DNA of 64,000 bases from Hydrangea macrophylla (taxonomy: Eukaryota; Streptophyta; Magnoliopsida; Cornales; Hydrangeaceae), in the NCBI GenBank assembly GCA_033977485.1, contig CM066993.1:66814864-66878863 (forward strand), read 5' to 3'. Under the pieces are notes generated by a model, which saw nothing but the letters and a program-made list of their open reading frames with translations, was not told the DNA's origin and searched no databases. Position numbers and translations under genes: made by a program. Shown one piece after another: positions 43,701-52,635 of this stretch. Numbering within the stretch: the stretch's first letter is position 1; each line of letters begins with the position of its first letter.

Positions 43701-44624
43701 AATATTCATGTCATTAATGAAGTTAAATCTTTCTTATGTGCCAACTTTAATATGAAAGATTTAGGAGAAGCTAGTGTAATTCTTGGAATTAATATTACTA
43801 GGTCAGAAAAGGGACTTTCTTTAGATCAATCTCATTACATTGAGAAGATTCTAAAGAAATACAATTACTTTAACTGTAAACCAGCATGTACTCCATATGA
43901 CCCTAGTGTAAAATTGTTCAAGAACACTGGTGACAGTGTTAGACAAACTGAGTATGCGAGCATCATTGGTAGCCTCCGTTATGCTACTGATTGCACTAGG
44001 CCAGATATAGCTTATGCTGTTGGAGTACTATGTAGGTTTACTAGTAGACCTAGTATGGAGCATTGGCATGCTATTGAAAGGGTCATGCGTTACCTAAAAA
44101 GGACGATGAACCTAAAATTACACTATCAGAAGTTTCCCGCTGTCCTTGAAGGATATAGCGATGCTGATTGGAATACCCTATCAGATGACTCCAAGGCCAC
44201 TAGTGGATACATTTTTTGTATTGCTGGAGGCGCAGTTTCATGGAAGTCTAAGAAACAGACTATTTTGGCTCAGTCCACTATGGAGTCAGAGATGATAGCA
44301 CTAGCTACAGCTAGTGAGGAAGCAGGTTGGCTGAGAAACCTGCTATCAGATACCCCTTTATGGGAGAGACCGATACCAGCTGTCCTAATCCACTGTGATA
44401 GTACCGCGGCTATTGCAAAAGTTGAGAACCGTTATTATAACGGCAAGAAGCGACAAATACGTCGCAAGCACAACACTATTAGAGAGTTTCTCTCTTCTGG
44501 AGCTGTAAGAGTGGATTATGTACGGTCTGAGGAGAACTTGGCTGATCCTTTGACGAAAGGACTAGCACGAGAGAAGGTTTGTAAAACCTCGAAAGGGATG
44601 GGACTAAAGCCCTTAGATAATTGA
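40728..44624 (+). CDS. Ty1/copia Gag-Pol polyprotein (1298 aa), intact
   Basis: The start ATG is 26 bases after the 5' LTR. Order: gag (residues 1-215) with a UBN2-like block, then zinc knuckle CYNCGKPGHMARNC at about 273-286; protease with WWVDTGASRHVC (about 321-332); GAG-pre-integrase HARLCHVNKRLVKNMSSLGY; integrase with first aspartate in LIHSDICEYEG, second in FRSDRGHEYDSDEF, glutamate in GKAERKNRTF; reverse transcriptase from about residue 830 (WKWILKRKLKPDGTIDKYKA-like start) with catalytic YVDDLLIFGS at about 984; and RNase H with GYSDADWNTLSDDSKATSGY, the STMESEMIALATASEE helix and IHCDSTAAI. No stops or shifts. Copia order (integrase before RT) confirms the superfamily; I do not assign a lineage. 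Confidence 0.97.
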   Translation: MDSSMLSVTHDLNKPFKFEGLHFKRWRMKMMFFLTTKKLQSVCLSEKPTLSENPTVAQIRESDTWNENDFLCKNYILNGLSDSLYDYYANCDSAKKVWDALQKKYDTEEAGAKKFAVSRYLKYQMTDDKSVEAQSHELQQIAHEIISEGMDLNDQFQVAVIIDKLPPSWKDFKNILRHKTKEFSLESLITRLRIEEEARKQDLKEQVLVVSNNKKPQNFSKNKTSVVLKPPSKTMKFQNRNQNKNRNNNKNQNPKPNQNRNIPPSGINEAGLFVCYNCGKPGHMARNCRNQRRVAPQANLAEEQLVAMISEVNIVGGSEGWWVDTGASRHVCYDRDMFKSYSEAKDKKVLLGDSHTTTVAGIGEVELKFTSGKTVILKDVLHTPEMRKNLVSGYLLNKAGFTQTIGADLFTLTKSGVFVGKGYATEGMFKLNVDFNKVSSSAYMLCSFNIWHARLCHVNKRLVKNMSSLGYIPQLSLNEFDKCEFCSQAKITKTPHKSVTRESEPLELIHSDICEYEGILTRNGKRYFITFIDDSSNYSFVYLMKNKSEAIDMFKIFLNEIENQFNRKIKRFRSDRGHEYDSDEFIALYKINGIIHEKTAPYSPEMNGKAERKNRTFTELVVTILLNSGAASHWWGEILLTVCHVLNRVPNSKTNISPYEFWKRRKPNVDYFRTWGCLAYVRIPDPKRSKLASRAYECVFIGYAINSKAYRFYDLKNHVIIESSDVDFFENKFPFKFKNSGGSTSYDMPRLVEPNEYELEPRKSKRARIAKDFGTDFYTYNLEEDPNTLQEALTSIDADLWQEAINDEMESLESNKTWHLVDLPPGCKTIGCKWILKRKLKPDGTIDKYKARLVAKGYRQRENIDFFDTYSPVTRITSIRVLFALAAIHDLVVHQMDVKTAFLNGELEEEIYMDQPEGFIIFGQENKVCKLDKSLYGLKQAPKQWHDKFDSLVISNGFKINESDKCIYYKFENNTCTIICLYVDDLLIFGSNIHVINEVKSFLCANFNMKDLGEASVILGINITRSEKGLSLDQSHYIEKILKKYNYFNCKPACTPYDPSVKLFKNTGDSVRQTEYASIIGSLRYATDCTRPDIAYAVGVLCRFTSRPSMEHWHAIERVMRYLKRTMNLKLHYQKFPAVLEGYSDADWNTLSDDSKATSGYIFCIAGGAVSWKSKKQTILAQSTMESEMIALATASEEAGWLRNLLSDTPLWERPIPAVLIHCDSTAAIAKVENRYYNGKKRQIRRKHNTIREFLSSGAVRVDYVRSEENLADPLTKGLAREKVCKTSKGMGLKPLDN

Positions 44625-45173
44625 GTCACTTATGATAGTAACCCAACCTATAGACTGGAGATCCCAAGAAATAGGTTCAAAGGGTAATAACAAGTCATGA
44701 GTGATATGAGTGGAATCATGCTAATACCTATATATGGGGGTAATACTCCAAGTCCATCCCTACGAAGCATGACATCCTGAAGGACAGAAGGTTGAGTTGT
44801 TTATAACTCTTAATGAGATCTAAACTCCATTTGGAGTGGGATACCTAGCTACAGGAGTATCCTTGTTGGACTCACCTAGGCGAATGTGGAAGTGAGGCCG
44901 CTTCCTATGAAATTTTGGGCAAATTCTCTAGATCATTCGCTATACTGGGATATAAGCACACGGCCGTAAAGTGCTGGTTTTTGAACTTCACCCTAGTAGG
45001 ACTGTGTGTGTGGTGTTGTCTGAGATAGAGTTCAAAACTACGGTTACTCTAGTATAATCGGAAGCACTATCACTACGTAAAGGTTCAAGTTGAAAAACAC
45101 CTTTACTTATGCACAGTCTTATGATACGTTGCTCAATGATCTTAAATCAATTTTTAAAATACAAGTGGGGGAT
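44625..45173 (+). other. 3' untranslated part of copia element
   Basis: About 550 bases between the stop codon and the 3' LTR, without an ORF. It ends in the polypurine tract AAGTGGGGGAT (45163-45173). Confidence 0.75.
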
Positions 45174-46088
45174 TGTTGAAAAGGAGTGTATATTTAAAAT
45201 TGGAGGGAAAGGTTGAGGGAAAAACTTTGAAATTTGGTTTTGAGTTTTGTCTTATTCACAAACTAACCCAAATGATATTTTGCTTGTCCCACATAGGAAA
45301 ATTAGAGGAAGTGGGAAGGACATATATAAGTGGAGGTTGGAGGAAGGGTTGGGCCCCTTGGGGGTACCAAGTTTTGTGAAGGGGAAGGACCTAGGCCCAA
45401 TTGGGTTTACCACAAAACACACACACGCGCGCGCGCGCGCGCGCGCCGCCGCCGCCCCGCCCCGCTCCGCTCCGCTCCGCTCCGTTCCGGGCCGGGCTTG
45501 GGCTTGGGTTTGGATGTGGATGTGGATCCTACTCCTATATATCTTTTTATACAAAGTTTATTTGGAAAATAAATTTCTTTTTTAATTAAAAAGAGTTTAA
45601 TTTCAGTTGGAGACCAAGTCTCCCCACCAACCCCTCCACGTTTTTTCCTCCAGATTTTTTCTCTAACGTTTCCAGACTTCTCTCCACGTTCTGCAACGTT
45701 AACTTTCCCAACGTTCACTTTCCCAACGTTCAGAATATCTTCTTTATATATACACAAACTGATTTCATCAAAACAGACAGTTTTACAGAGAGAAAAAGAG
45801 TTACAGATTTTTAATATAGAGTTTCATATACAGTTTCTGAGCAACGATTATTGAAAGGGTGTGGGTTTTCCGATCTTCCTCCGTGCAAGGATTTTCGAGA
45901 CAGAGGCGATTTCTGGGCTGCTTTATCCTGGGGACGTCGTGGCCTTCATCCGAACGAACTGCTTGCACAACTTGGGCAGAGCCGCGAAGCGTCTTAAAGA
46001 GAGCGACTAAGTCCGTGACTCATTCCAAGAAAAACGTCAAGGCTACTGTTATTGGTAAAATTGTTCCTTTTTTATTTCTGCAGCAACA
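45174..46088 (+). repeat. 3' LTR of the intact copia element
   Basis: This 915-base LTR is 17 bases longer than the 5' copy because of extra CG dinucleotides near 45427-45446 and one extra CCGCT unit. Two substitutions near 46015 and 46023 (C to T relative to the 5' copy) are the only others seen. Confidence 0.95.
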
Positions 46089-46093
46089 GAATC

Positions 46094-47438
46094 CATTCTT
46101 TATTACTATATATCAACTATTCTAATGAAAGTATTCACTCGTGGACATAGGTTGTTGTTTGCAGGGTAGATTCAGAATTTTTAGTCAGGGCCTAGATTAT
46201 ACGGAGGTTTGGGGGCAGCGCTCCTAAGGTAAATTTTTTTGGGTCTACTTATATATAATTATGTGTAAAACGGTAGAATTATAAGTAAAATTGGTTTAAC
46301 AACCCTAATTTGGGGTAAATTATATAATTTTAACGGGCCTATATCTAAAACTTGTAAAATATTACATGTAAGTCTAGAAATTTCACAAATGCAAGGGGCA
46401 TGTGTCTAAAACTTGTAAAAGATTATACATAAATCTAGAATTTTCAGAGATCCAGAAGGGGCCTATGTGAAATTTAAGAAGACTTATTTTTAAAATTTAA
46501 AAATTATTATATATAATTTTATAATTTAAAAAAAATCAGAAGACCAATGTCACCTGAAGTCAATGTAGGTTCGCCCATAATTGTTTGTCTACTATTTATT
46601 ATTATTATTGTTTTTCATTTATTCAAATTGATTGGTGATTGCAACTTTGCGTGGGGCCAAAGAACTATTAAACATCACAGCTGCTGCTATTGCCCAACTA
46701 TTTTGTTCAGGGACAAATACATGTTAGCAACTTAGCAAGTTACTATACATTAACTCATGGACAGGAGTGTACATACCTGAAGCTTTGTTTGTGTGTTAAA
46801 CGTGCCTAAAATTTAAAATTGATGTTGGGTTCTTGGCTTAAACGAGCTTGAAATTAAAGCTTGAACTTGATTCTTATAAATTATAGTCGGTTTACTAGTA
46901 TTTTAATTAAGTACTGGTAGAACTCAAGTATCTTCTAAAACTACATACTTTTCTGTATAATAGATGTGTGTGTATAAGCCAATATACAAATCCCGTTCAC
47001 TAGCTTTTCCTCAAGCCTAGCTATAAGCCTTATTCAAATATGTTCACCGGATCTTTTGAGTCGAAGTCATGTATGTTTGAACTTTGATTTGTTTATTAGG
47101 GCTTTGTTTGGTTCATGGATTTCATGAGAAAAAAAGAGAGAGAAAGGGAAAACAAAGCTTAAAGGAGCCTCAAATCCAGACTTGAACTTGACTCATTTGT
47201 TAAACGAGCCGAGCTGAACCTTTATCAACATGTTTGCAAGGGTTTTGTTGAAGAGCTTGCCTTGTATACGAGCAATATTGAGTATCATGGGGATACCAAG
47301 TGAGATTTTATCCCCTCTTACAAACTTAAAAAATTTGTTGAGTTGGAGAGATTTTTTGCCTAATTGGACTAACAATCACCTAAAAATAGGGGACTAAATA
47401 GATTTATACTGGATTTCTATTATTAACTTGTTGCACCA
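46094..47438. other. Unassigned DNA with a degenerate hAT-MITE relative
   Basis: Mostly featureless. The part 46160-46560 shares TACGGAGGTTTGGGGGCAGC and the following AAATTTTTTTGGGTCTA with the hAT MITE at 60204-60595, and is probably an old copy whose ends are lost. Confidence 0.4.
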
Positions 47439-47446
47439 CGTAAGAT

Positions 47447-48607
47447 TAGGGATGCAATTTGGAACGGAAATTCCGATTCCGACCGATTCTGAACCGAAAA
47501 ATTTCGATTTTGGCAACTAAAAATATTTTCCGAATTCTGAAATTACCGATTCCGAAAATTTCCGAAAATTTCGGAACAGAATCGAAACCATTTTTAGAAT
47601 TCCGAAAATTCCAAAATTCCGATACAAAAATTCCGAAATTTAATTCCGAAAATTCTGAATTTATTCCGATTTAATTCCGAAATATATATATTTTTAATAT
47701 TTTATATATACACATAAGTAGATAACACATACATAGAATATACTATACTAAATTAAGTATATCACTATTATCATAGTTACCTAGCCTTAGGGGTCTTTAG
47801 CATAATTTATCAAAATTTTTGTGCTACTACTACAATAAAAAAAATTACCAACTTATACCACTTTAGGTTAGAAAGAAGTATATATAGTAGTATACTGAAT
47901 CATTCACATTACCTAGCCTCAGTCACTGCACCGCCCTCTTGAGTCTTTGAGACTCTTCTCTAATCTAGGGTTTCATTTCAATTTTCAACCTTTCAAACAT
48001 GTTCTCTCTTCAAGTGTACCAGTCTTCATTCAAGTGTACCAGTCTCTTCTATTGTAGTTCTCAGCAATTGGTTTATAATTTTTGTAGTAGGTTGTTCCTC
48101 CGCATTTTTCATTAACCCAATTGCTGTTGGTAATACATGCATTTTTCACCTTTTTTTTTTCCCTCATAATTTATTTGTATAGCATACAAATTACAAATAC
48201 ATACATATTCCAGAAGTTTTGATCCATAATTTTTGTAGTTCCTCTACGATTGATCTATAATTTTTGTAGTAGGTTTTGAATTTTTATAGTTCCCTGCATT
48301 TTCCACTTCCCCAATTGATCTCTTTTTTTTTTTTTTTTTTGTATAGCATAGTTACTTCTGAAATTCTGAAATTTTGAATTGGTTCTGACAGTCACAAAAT
48401 TTGGCCGAAAATTCCGAAATTATTCCAAAAATTCTTCGAAAAATTCTGATTTCGAAAATTTCCGACAATTCGGAATTGGAATGGAAAATCAAAATTCCAA
48501 ATTTTCGGAATCGGAATCGGAACATACTTTGGCATTCCGAAAATTTCGGTTTTTTTTTTTTACTGATACTCCTCTTTCCATTCCGTTCCGGCCGAATCAC
48601 ACCCCTA
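47447..48607. mobile_element. Non-autonomous hAT element, target duplication CGTAAGAT
   Basis: The termini are TAGGGATGCAATTTGG (left) and CCGAATCACACCCCTA (right), inverted with mismatches. They are flanked by the 8-base repeat CGTAAGAT (47439-47446, 48608-48615). Both subterminal regions (47460-47680, 48355-48600) are packed with degenerate AATTCCGAAA motifs, as expected for hAT transposase binding. The 1161-base element has no transposase. The middle is unremarkable AT-rich DNA. Confidence 0.85.
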
Positions 48608-48714
48608 CGTAAGATTATATAACTGTTACATAGAATATTTTTCCTTGTATACACCCTTGATAACACAAAGCTATGGCAACAGGCTTACGATCATAAACTG
48701 TGTTGGATTGGACC

Positions 48715-48880
48715 CAGGTCCCAAGCCCAGCTGATGGCACTTCGTAATAATCAGCCTGACACAAGGATATTCCGGTCAATTTTGCCCCTTTATAAATTCA
48801 CCCTTCTCATACCAGCAACCCTAGTTTCTCTTTCCACACACTTCTCTTCCTCGGCGGCTCTGCCATTGAAAAACCAATCC
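48715..48880 (+). promoter_or_regulatory. Probable promoter and first exon of the snoRNA host transcript
   Basis: CCTTTATAAATTC holds a TATA box at 48791. AACCCTAG, a telo-box core, is at 48817-48824, at the expected start site, followed by a pyrimidine-rich leader (48824-48853). CCAAGCCCAG at 48721-48730 resembles a site II element. This combination is typical of plant ribosomal-protein and snoRNA genes. GTGAGTTC at 48881 could be the first 5' splice site. The short frame from 48734 is not credible as a protein. Confidence 0.55.
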
Positions 48881-49070
48881 GTGAGTTCACAGATATCTTC
48901 ATTTCGACTTCCCACTCTCTCTCACACACACACAGACTTTTTTGTGATCTAATCTCATACTTCATCAAAGCTGTTCTATGCACATCTCTGTGTGTGTATA
49001 TATATATATATATATATAAGATTTGTGGTAGTTGAAGAATTGTGTTGAATTGTATGTTTCATAGTAGTAG

Positions 49071-49130
49071 CCCGATGATGGAAAACATTAATATTGAGCG
49101 GTTTCATGGCTTTTGATCATCTCTTGCCTT
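49071..49130 (+). other. Conserved block X, copy 1
   Basis: CCCGATGATGGAAAA ... TTGAGCGGTTTCATGGCTTT ... TTGCC. This block recurs at 49431, 51599 and 52291, each time about 200-265 bases before a box C/D snoRNA. It opens with a box-C-like GATGATG, but no CTGA box D is found at its end. It may be a second, unusual small RNA, or a conserved processing or structural element. Confidence 0.45.
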
Positions 49131-49189
49131 TATGCATCACCGGAGAAATTAGTCTATGTGACCGTCTCCACCACCACCATCTCTTCCTC

Positions 49190-49230
<41 letters not shown>

Positions 49231-49279
49231 CACACACACATATACAAAAACCCCTATGTATCTATTTGGTGGTGTGTAA

Positions 49280-49347
49280 AGGCTCTTGATGATTGCCATT
49301 GAATTTACCGTCAGTGATTTATCAAAGCTATGAGATCTGAGGGCTTC
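49280..49347 (+). ncRNA. Box C/D snoRNA, copy Y1
   Basis: Box C TTGATGA (49286-49292) and box D CTGA (49337-49340) are flanked by a 6-pair terminal stem AGGCTC/GGGCTT (with G-U pairs). An internal TGATTTA at 49315 is a candidate C' box. The sequence before box D, ATCAAAGCTATGAGAT, would be the guide for 2'-O-methylation, with the modified base opposite the fifth position. The target has not been identified. The ~68-nt length fits plant C/D snoRNAs. Confidence 0.7.
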
Positions 49348-49430
49348 ATACAAAATTGCAATTTCTTTCTTTCTTTTCTTTTTTTTTTTTTGTTGTTTTG
49401 TTTTGATTATATCTATGTATGTGTGTGTGT

Positions 49431-49500
49431 TGCCCTGTGATGCAAAATCTATATAAATTGAACGGTGTAATGGTTTCCATTCATCACTATGCTTTTGCAT
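49431..49500 (+). other. Conserved block X, copy 2
   Basis: TGCCCTGTGATGCAAAA ... TTGAACGGTGTAATGGTTTC ... TTTTGCAT. This is the most diverged copy. It has inverted ends GATGCAAAA/TTTTGCAT. Same position relative to the next snoRNA as the other copies. Confidence 0.4.
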
Positions 49501-49667
49501 GACTCCACCATCACCACCACCACCACCACCGCCGCCGCCACAACTATGAGCGCCACCTCAGTGGTTGTCTCAGGGGATGTCAGTGTAATTTACCCTTTTT
49601 TTTTTCTAAATGCGGCCACATTTTCTCTCTCTAAATCCAAATGTGGAAACCTCCAATTTAGCGTGTG

Positions 49668-49733
49668 AAAGCTTTTGATGAATGCCATTATACAGTTGAT
49701 GATTTGTAAAAAGCTATGAGATCTGAGGGCTAT
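49668..49733 (+). ncRNA. Box C/D snoRNA, copy Y2
   Basis: Box C TTGATGA (49675-49681), internal C'-like TGATGAT (49698-49704), box D CTGA (49723-49726), terminal stem AGCTT/GGGCT. The guide before box D, AAAAAGCTATGAGAT, is the same as in Y1, so both should address the same site. Confidence 0.7.
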
Positions 49734-49984
49734 CACCAACTATTTTATTTTGAGATATGGACCTACCTAGATCTTACTTTAAAGTTGGCTTAATGTGAAT
49801 AATTTCCTATGTGTTGATGCTTTAAAGGGCGATGTTATTTTAACTAGAGTAGAGTAATGCTTGGTACACCTTAAAATAAATACACATGTTGATCTGGCAA
49901 TGACAATTTTGAAATTGAGTCTATCTATAGGTTCTTGTATTTTAGCAAGTGTTTTTAAAGTGTACTTAGCATTACTCTTCTAAC

Positions 49985-50499
49985 CATGGCTGTTAGAATC
50001 GTACGATTCATGATTCATATGATTCGATTCTCTTCTCACACTGAATGATTCGAATCGTGCCTATGAATCGGAAATCGCATTGAATTGGCTATTCACGATT
50101 CGATTCACATGATTCATAAATATTTTTGAGGTGCCCCTAGTTGTTTCGTTGTGATACATCTTCTACATATAAAACTTATGCTTGTTAGTAAATAAATATG
50201 TGACTAGTAAAATAACGCCAATCTTTTTATTAGGAAAAATCAAGAGTAATGCCATTTAATACATTTTCTTTATGTTTGTTCTTTTTTCATATTCACATTC
50301 ATGCATGATATCAAGTGTTGGGCTTCACATCTTAAAAAGCACACATTTTATATGTATATACATGTGTTTTATGTGTATATATAAATGTATTAGTATTATT
50401 TCTTTTCTAAAAAAGTGAATTTTACGATTCATGATTCGATTCACGATTCATAATTTTGGCAAACCGATTTACGATTTGATTCAGGGTTTGATAACATTG
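49985..50499. mobile_element. hAT MITE, target duplication CTTCTAAC
   Basis: Flanked by CTTCTAAC (49977-49984, 50500-50507), with imperfect inverted ends CATGGCTGTTAGAATCG and CCCTGAATC/TTATCAAAC (seen as GTTTGATAACATTG on the plus strand). Subterminal repeats ACGATTCATGATTCGATTC occur at both ends. 515 bases, no ORF. It lies between snoRNA modules 2 and 3. Confidence 0.8.
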
Positions 50500-50524
50500 C
50501 TTCTAACTAGTTGGGATTGGACGC

Positions 50525-50720
50525 TGATATAGTGACGCATCTATACAGGGGTAGTGCCCTTGAGTAGATTTTTTTTGGGTTCTTTGTAGTCATATTTTTA
50601 TGGTTGGATTTTTTGTGTATCATTTTTTTTTATAATAAGGATTGATCGTTTATTGTAATGTCTAAAAGTTGACTTTAACGGTGAAACAATTTGGGTTGGA
50701 CTAAATTTATAGTTGATCAG
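50525..50720. repeat. Degenerate relative of the hAT MITE at 60204
   Basis: Shares the ATACAGGGGTAGTGCCC...TTTTTTTTGGGTT and GGTGAAACAATTTGGGTTGG segments with 60250-60365. The ends are lost. Confidence 0.35.
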
Positions 50721-51017
50721 AAAATGCGATGGGACATATATGGGAGTGGGCTAAACAAAGATTAGGCCTTGAGCCAAATGTTTGGGATGGACTAGATTAC
50801 CATCGGATCCCCCAAAATTTGGCCTGCCCTGAGCTTTGCCCTGGATTCTTTCTCTCATTGAAAATAAAATTTTATGAAATGATTTTTTTCTTTGGAAGAA
50901 ATCGAATGATGATATTTGCACTGGGCTCTGAGCAGTTTATTTTCTGCACCTAATGATAGAAATGCAGCCTAGAAAGCTCTATCTGACCTCTTCCAGCATA
51001 TGTTAATTGAGTAAAGA

Positions 51018-51174
51018 TTGGGACACACTCAAAGACATAGCTCCTGGGACACAACCCAAGAGGTGTATCTATATTTCTCCTGTGATATCACTGGATCCTA
51101 CAGTGACACAGACACAGGAGATAGATACATCTCTTGGATTGTGTTTCAAAATTGTGTTTTTGAGTGTGTCCCAA
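51018..51174. mobile_element. Fold-back MITE, 157 bp
   Basis: TTGGGACACACTCAAA at the left and TTTGAGTGTGTCCCAA at the right are perfect inverted repeats. Complementarity continues inward with mismatches (GTGTATCTAT against ATAGATACAT), so the whole element could fold as one hairpin. No clear target duplication. Confidence 0.7.
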
Positions 51175-51598
51175 GTATTACCCATATGAATTTTCTTTGC
51201 AGTAATGGTTTGTCAGCATGTGCATGTAGATGGAATATTGCACGTGTAAGCGTTGTATTTTCTATGTTTTACATTAGTAATTGAGTCCTTTCTGGGATGA
51301 CTTTGGTATAATAGTTTTGACCAGTTGGACAATGTTTAACCTTAGTCAGATTTTGTAAATTTTGAGGTATGTATATTATTTGATACTCAACCTTTTCTTT
51401 GTCGTAATGTTGGGCTTTGCCATTGGCATTTTTGTACATGTTAATTAAGGTACTTTATTTTGTTGTGTGATGTTAGAAATCTCATTACGCAGAGGTTTAA
51501 TGGTTTTTTGTTTCATAATTTGACTAGTCACAATCTGCATCTGCTAATTAAAATTTTAGCCCTTTTGTGGCGAACCTGTACCTTTCATGACATCTCTC

Positions 51599-51670
51599 GG
51601 TTGCCCAATGATGGAAATTTTGATATATATTGAGTGGTTTCATGGTTTTTATTCATTGCTAGCCTTTTCA
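51599..51670 (+). other. Conserved block X, copy 3
   Basis: GGTTGCCCAATGATGGAAAT ... TTGAGTGGTTTCATGG ... AGCCTTTTCAAGCCGCC. Very close to copy 4. It is followed by a CATCCTCATCC/CACCGCCGCC microsatellite, as in the other copies. Confidence 0.45.
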
Positions 51671-51813
51671 AGCCGCCATCGAGATCATCATCCTCATCCT
51701 CATCCAAATCATCACCGCCACCGCCGCCACACACATACTTATAAATGTATATACATATATATGGGTAAATTACACTGACCTCCCTTTAGGTATTGTCTAA
51801 TTATGGTGGTATG

Positions 51814-51887
51814 TCAAGGCTTTTGATGAACGCCATCAAATGGAAACCGTCAATGATACCTTTATGAACAGAGACCTGAGGGCTTGA
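51814..51887 (+). ncRNA. Box C/D snoRNA, copy Y3
   Basis: Box C TTGATGA (51823-51829), candidate C' ATGATAC (51853-51859), box D CTGA (51876-51879). The flanks TCAAG and CTTGA are complementary. The guide before box D, TTTATGAACAGAGAC, differs from Y1/Y2, so this copy should target another site. Box C context, length and CCAT following box C are shared with Y1 and Y2. Confidence 0.68.
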
Positions 51888-52290
51888 AACCATTTCGTAT
51901 ATGTTGTTTTCTCTGATATCTTTTTTTTTAAAGTTAGATTTATGTTACAATTTGGCTAGCAAATGGAAGATTAGGACCAAGTAGTAGTTTGGATGTATCT
52001 TGAAGTATGGGGCTTGGCTTGAAGCCTCATTTGCTTCCATTTCCCCAAAATCCCATTTTTTGTGTTACTGAAATACTGGTTACAATACCCTTATTTTTAT
52101 GATTTTTATTTGGATTCTGATAAACATGGTCAACTATATTGGTGGATTATTCTTGTACACATGTTTTGCCTTTGGCTATTTTGTATGTGTTAATTAGGAT
52201 GAAGATACTTGGTTGTGTGATGATACAAATCTCATTTATACGCAGAGGTTTAATGGTTGACTTTCGTCATCTCCATCTACTAAGTCTCGG

Positions 52291-52360
52291 TTGCCCAATG
52301 ATGAAAAATGTGATATATATTGAGTGGTTTCATGGTTATTATTCATCACTAGCCTTTTCA
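52291..52360 (+). other. Conserved block X, copy 4
   Basis: TTGCCCAATGATGAAAAATG ... TTGAGTGGTTTCATGG ... TTCATCACTAGCC. The inverted ends AATGATGAA/TTCATCACT could form a terminal stem. Box C (ATGATGA) is perfect; box D is not found. Confidence 0.45.
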
Positions 52361-52555
52361 AGCCGCCGTCATTGTCATCATCATCATCATCATCATCAAC
52401 ATCAACAATGCCACAACCAACATCATCACTGCCACTGCTGTGACAACTTGATCACTACTACTGCCACACATGTACATTTACACAAATGACGTATATATAT
52501 GGGTAAATTACACTGAGCCCTCTTGAGGTATTGTCTTATGATATGGTGGTATGTC

Positions 52556-52635
52556 AAGGCTTTTGATGAATGCCATCAGATGGAAACCAGCAATGATATT
52601 AAGATACCCTTTATATACAGAGACCTGAGGGCTTA
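52556..52635 (+). ncRNA. Box C/D snoRNA, copy Y4
   Basis: Box C TTGATGA (52563-52569), candidate C' ATGATAT (52592-52598), box D CTGA (52625-52628), terminal stem AAGGCTT/GGGCTT. The guide before box D, TTATATACAGAGAC, shares ACAGAGAC with Y3. About 80 nt, slightly longer than the others because of an insertion between C' and the guide. Confidence 0.68.

Larger units (their letters stand above)
39805..46088 (+). mobile_element. Complete, apparently intact Ty1/copia retrotransposon
   Basis: A 6284-base element with LTRs 39805-40702 and 45174-46088, ends TGTTGAAAAGG and GCAGCAACA, and target duplication GAATC (39800-39804 and 46089-46093). One uninterrupted 1298-codon polyprotein fills the interior. 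The polypurine tract AAGTGGGGGAT precedes the 3' LTR. By eye the LTRs differ by two C/T changes and two microsatellite length changes, which implies a very recent insertion. All catalytic motifs are present, so it may still be active. No tRNA-Met-type primer-binding site is visible after the 5' LTR (see findings). Confidence 0.96.

Noticed and set aside
45252..45757. Several 60-116-codon frames around the CG/CCG repeats of the copia LTR
   Set aside because: GC microsatellite translation; the same frames occur in both LTRs.
48352..48666. Frames on both strands in the hAT element rich in Phe/Arg/Lys/Asn
   Set aside because: Translation of the AATTCCGAAA subterminal repeats, not a protein.
51587..52489. 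Frames ending in long His/Pro stretches after block X
   Set aside because: His-rich tails come from CATCAT/CACCGC microsatellites; the open parts coincide with block X and are not conserved as protein.
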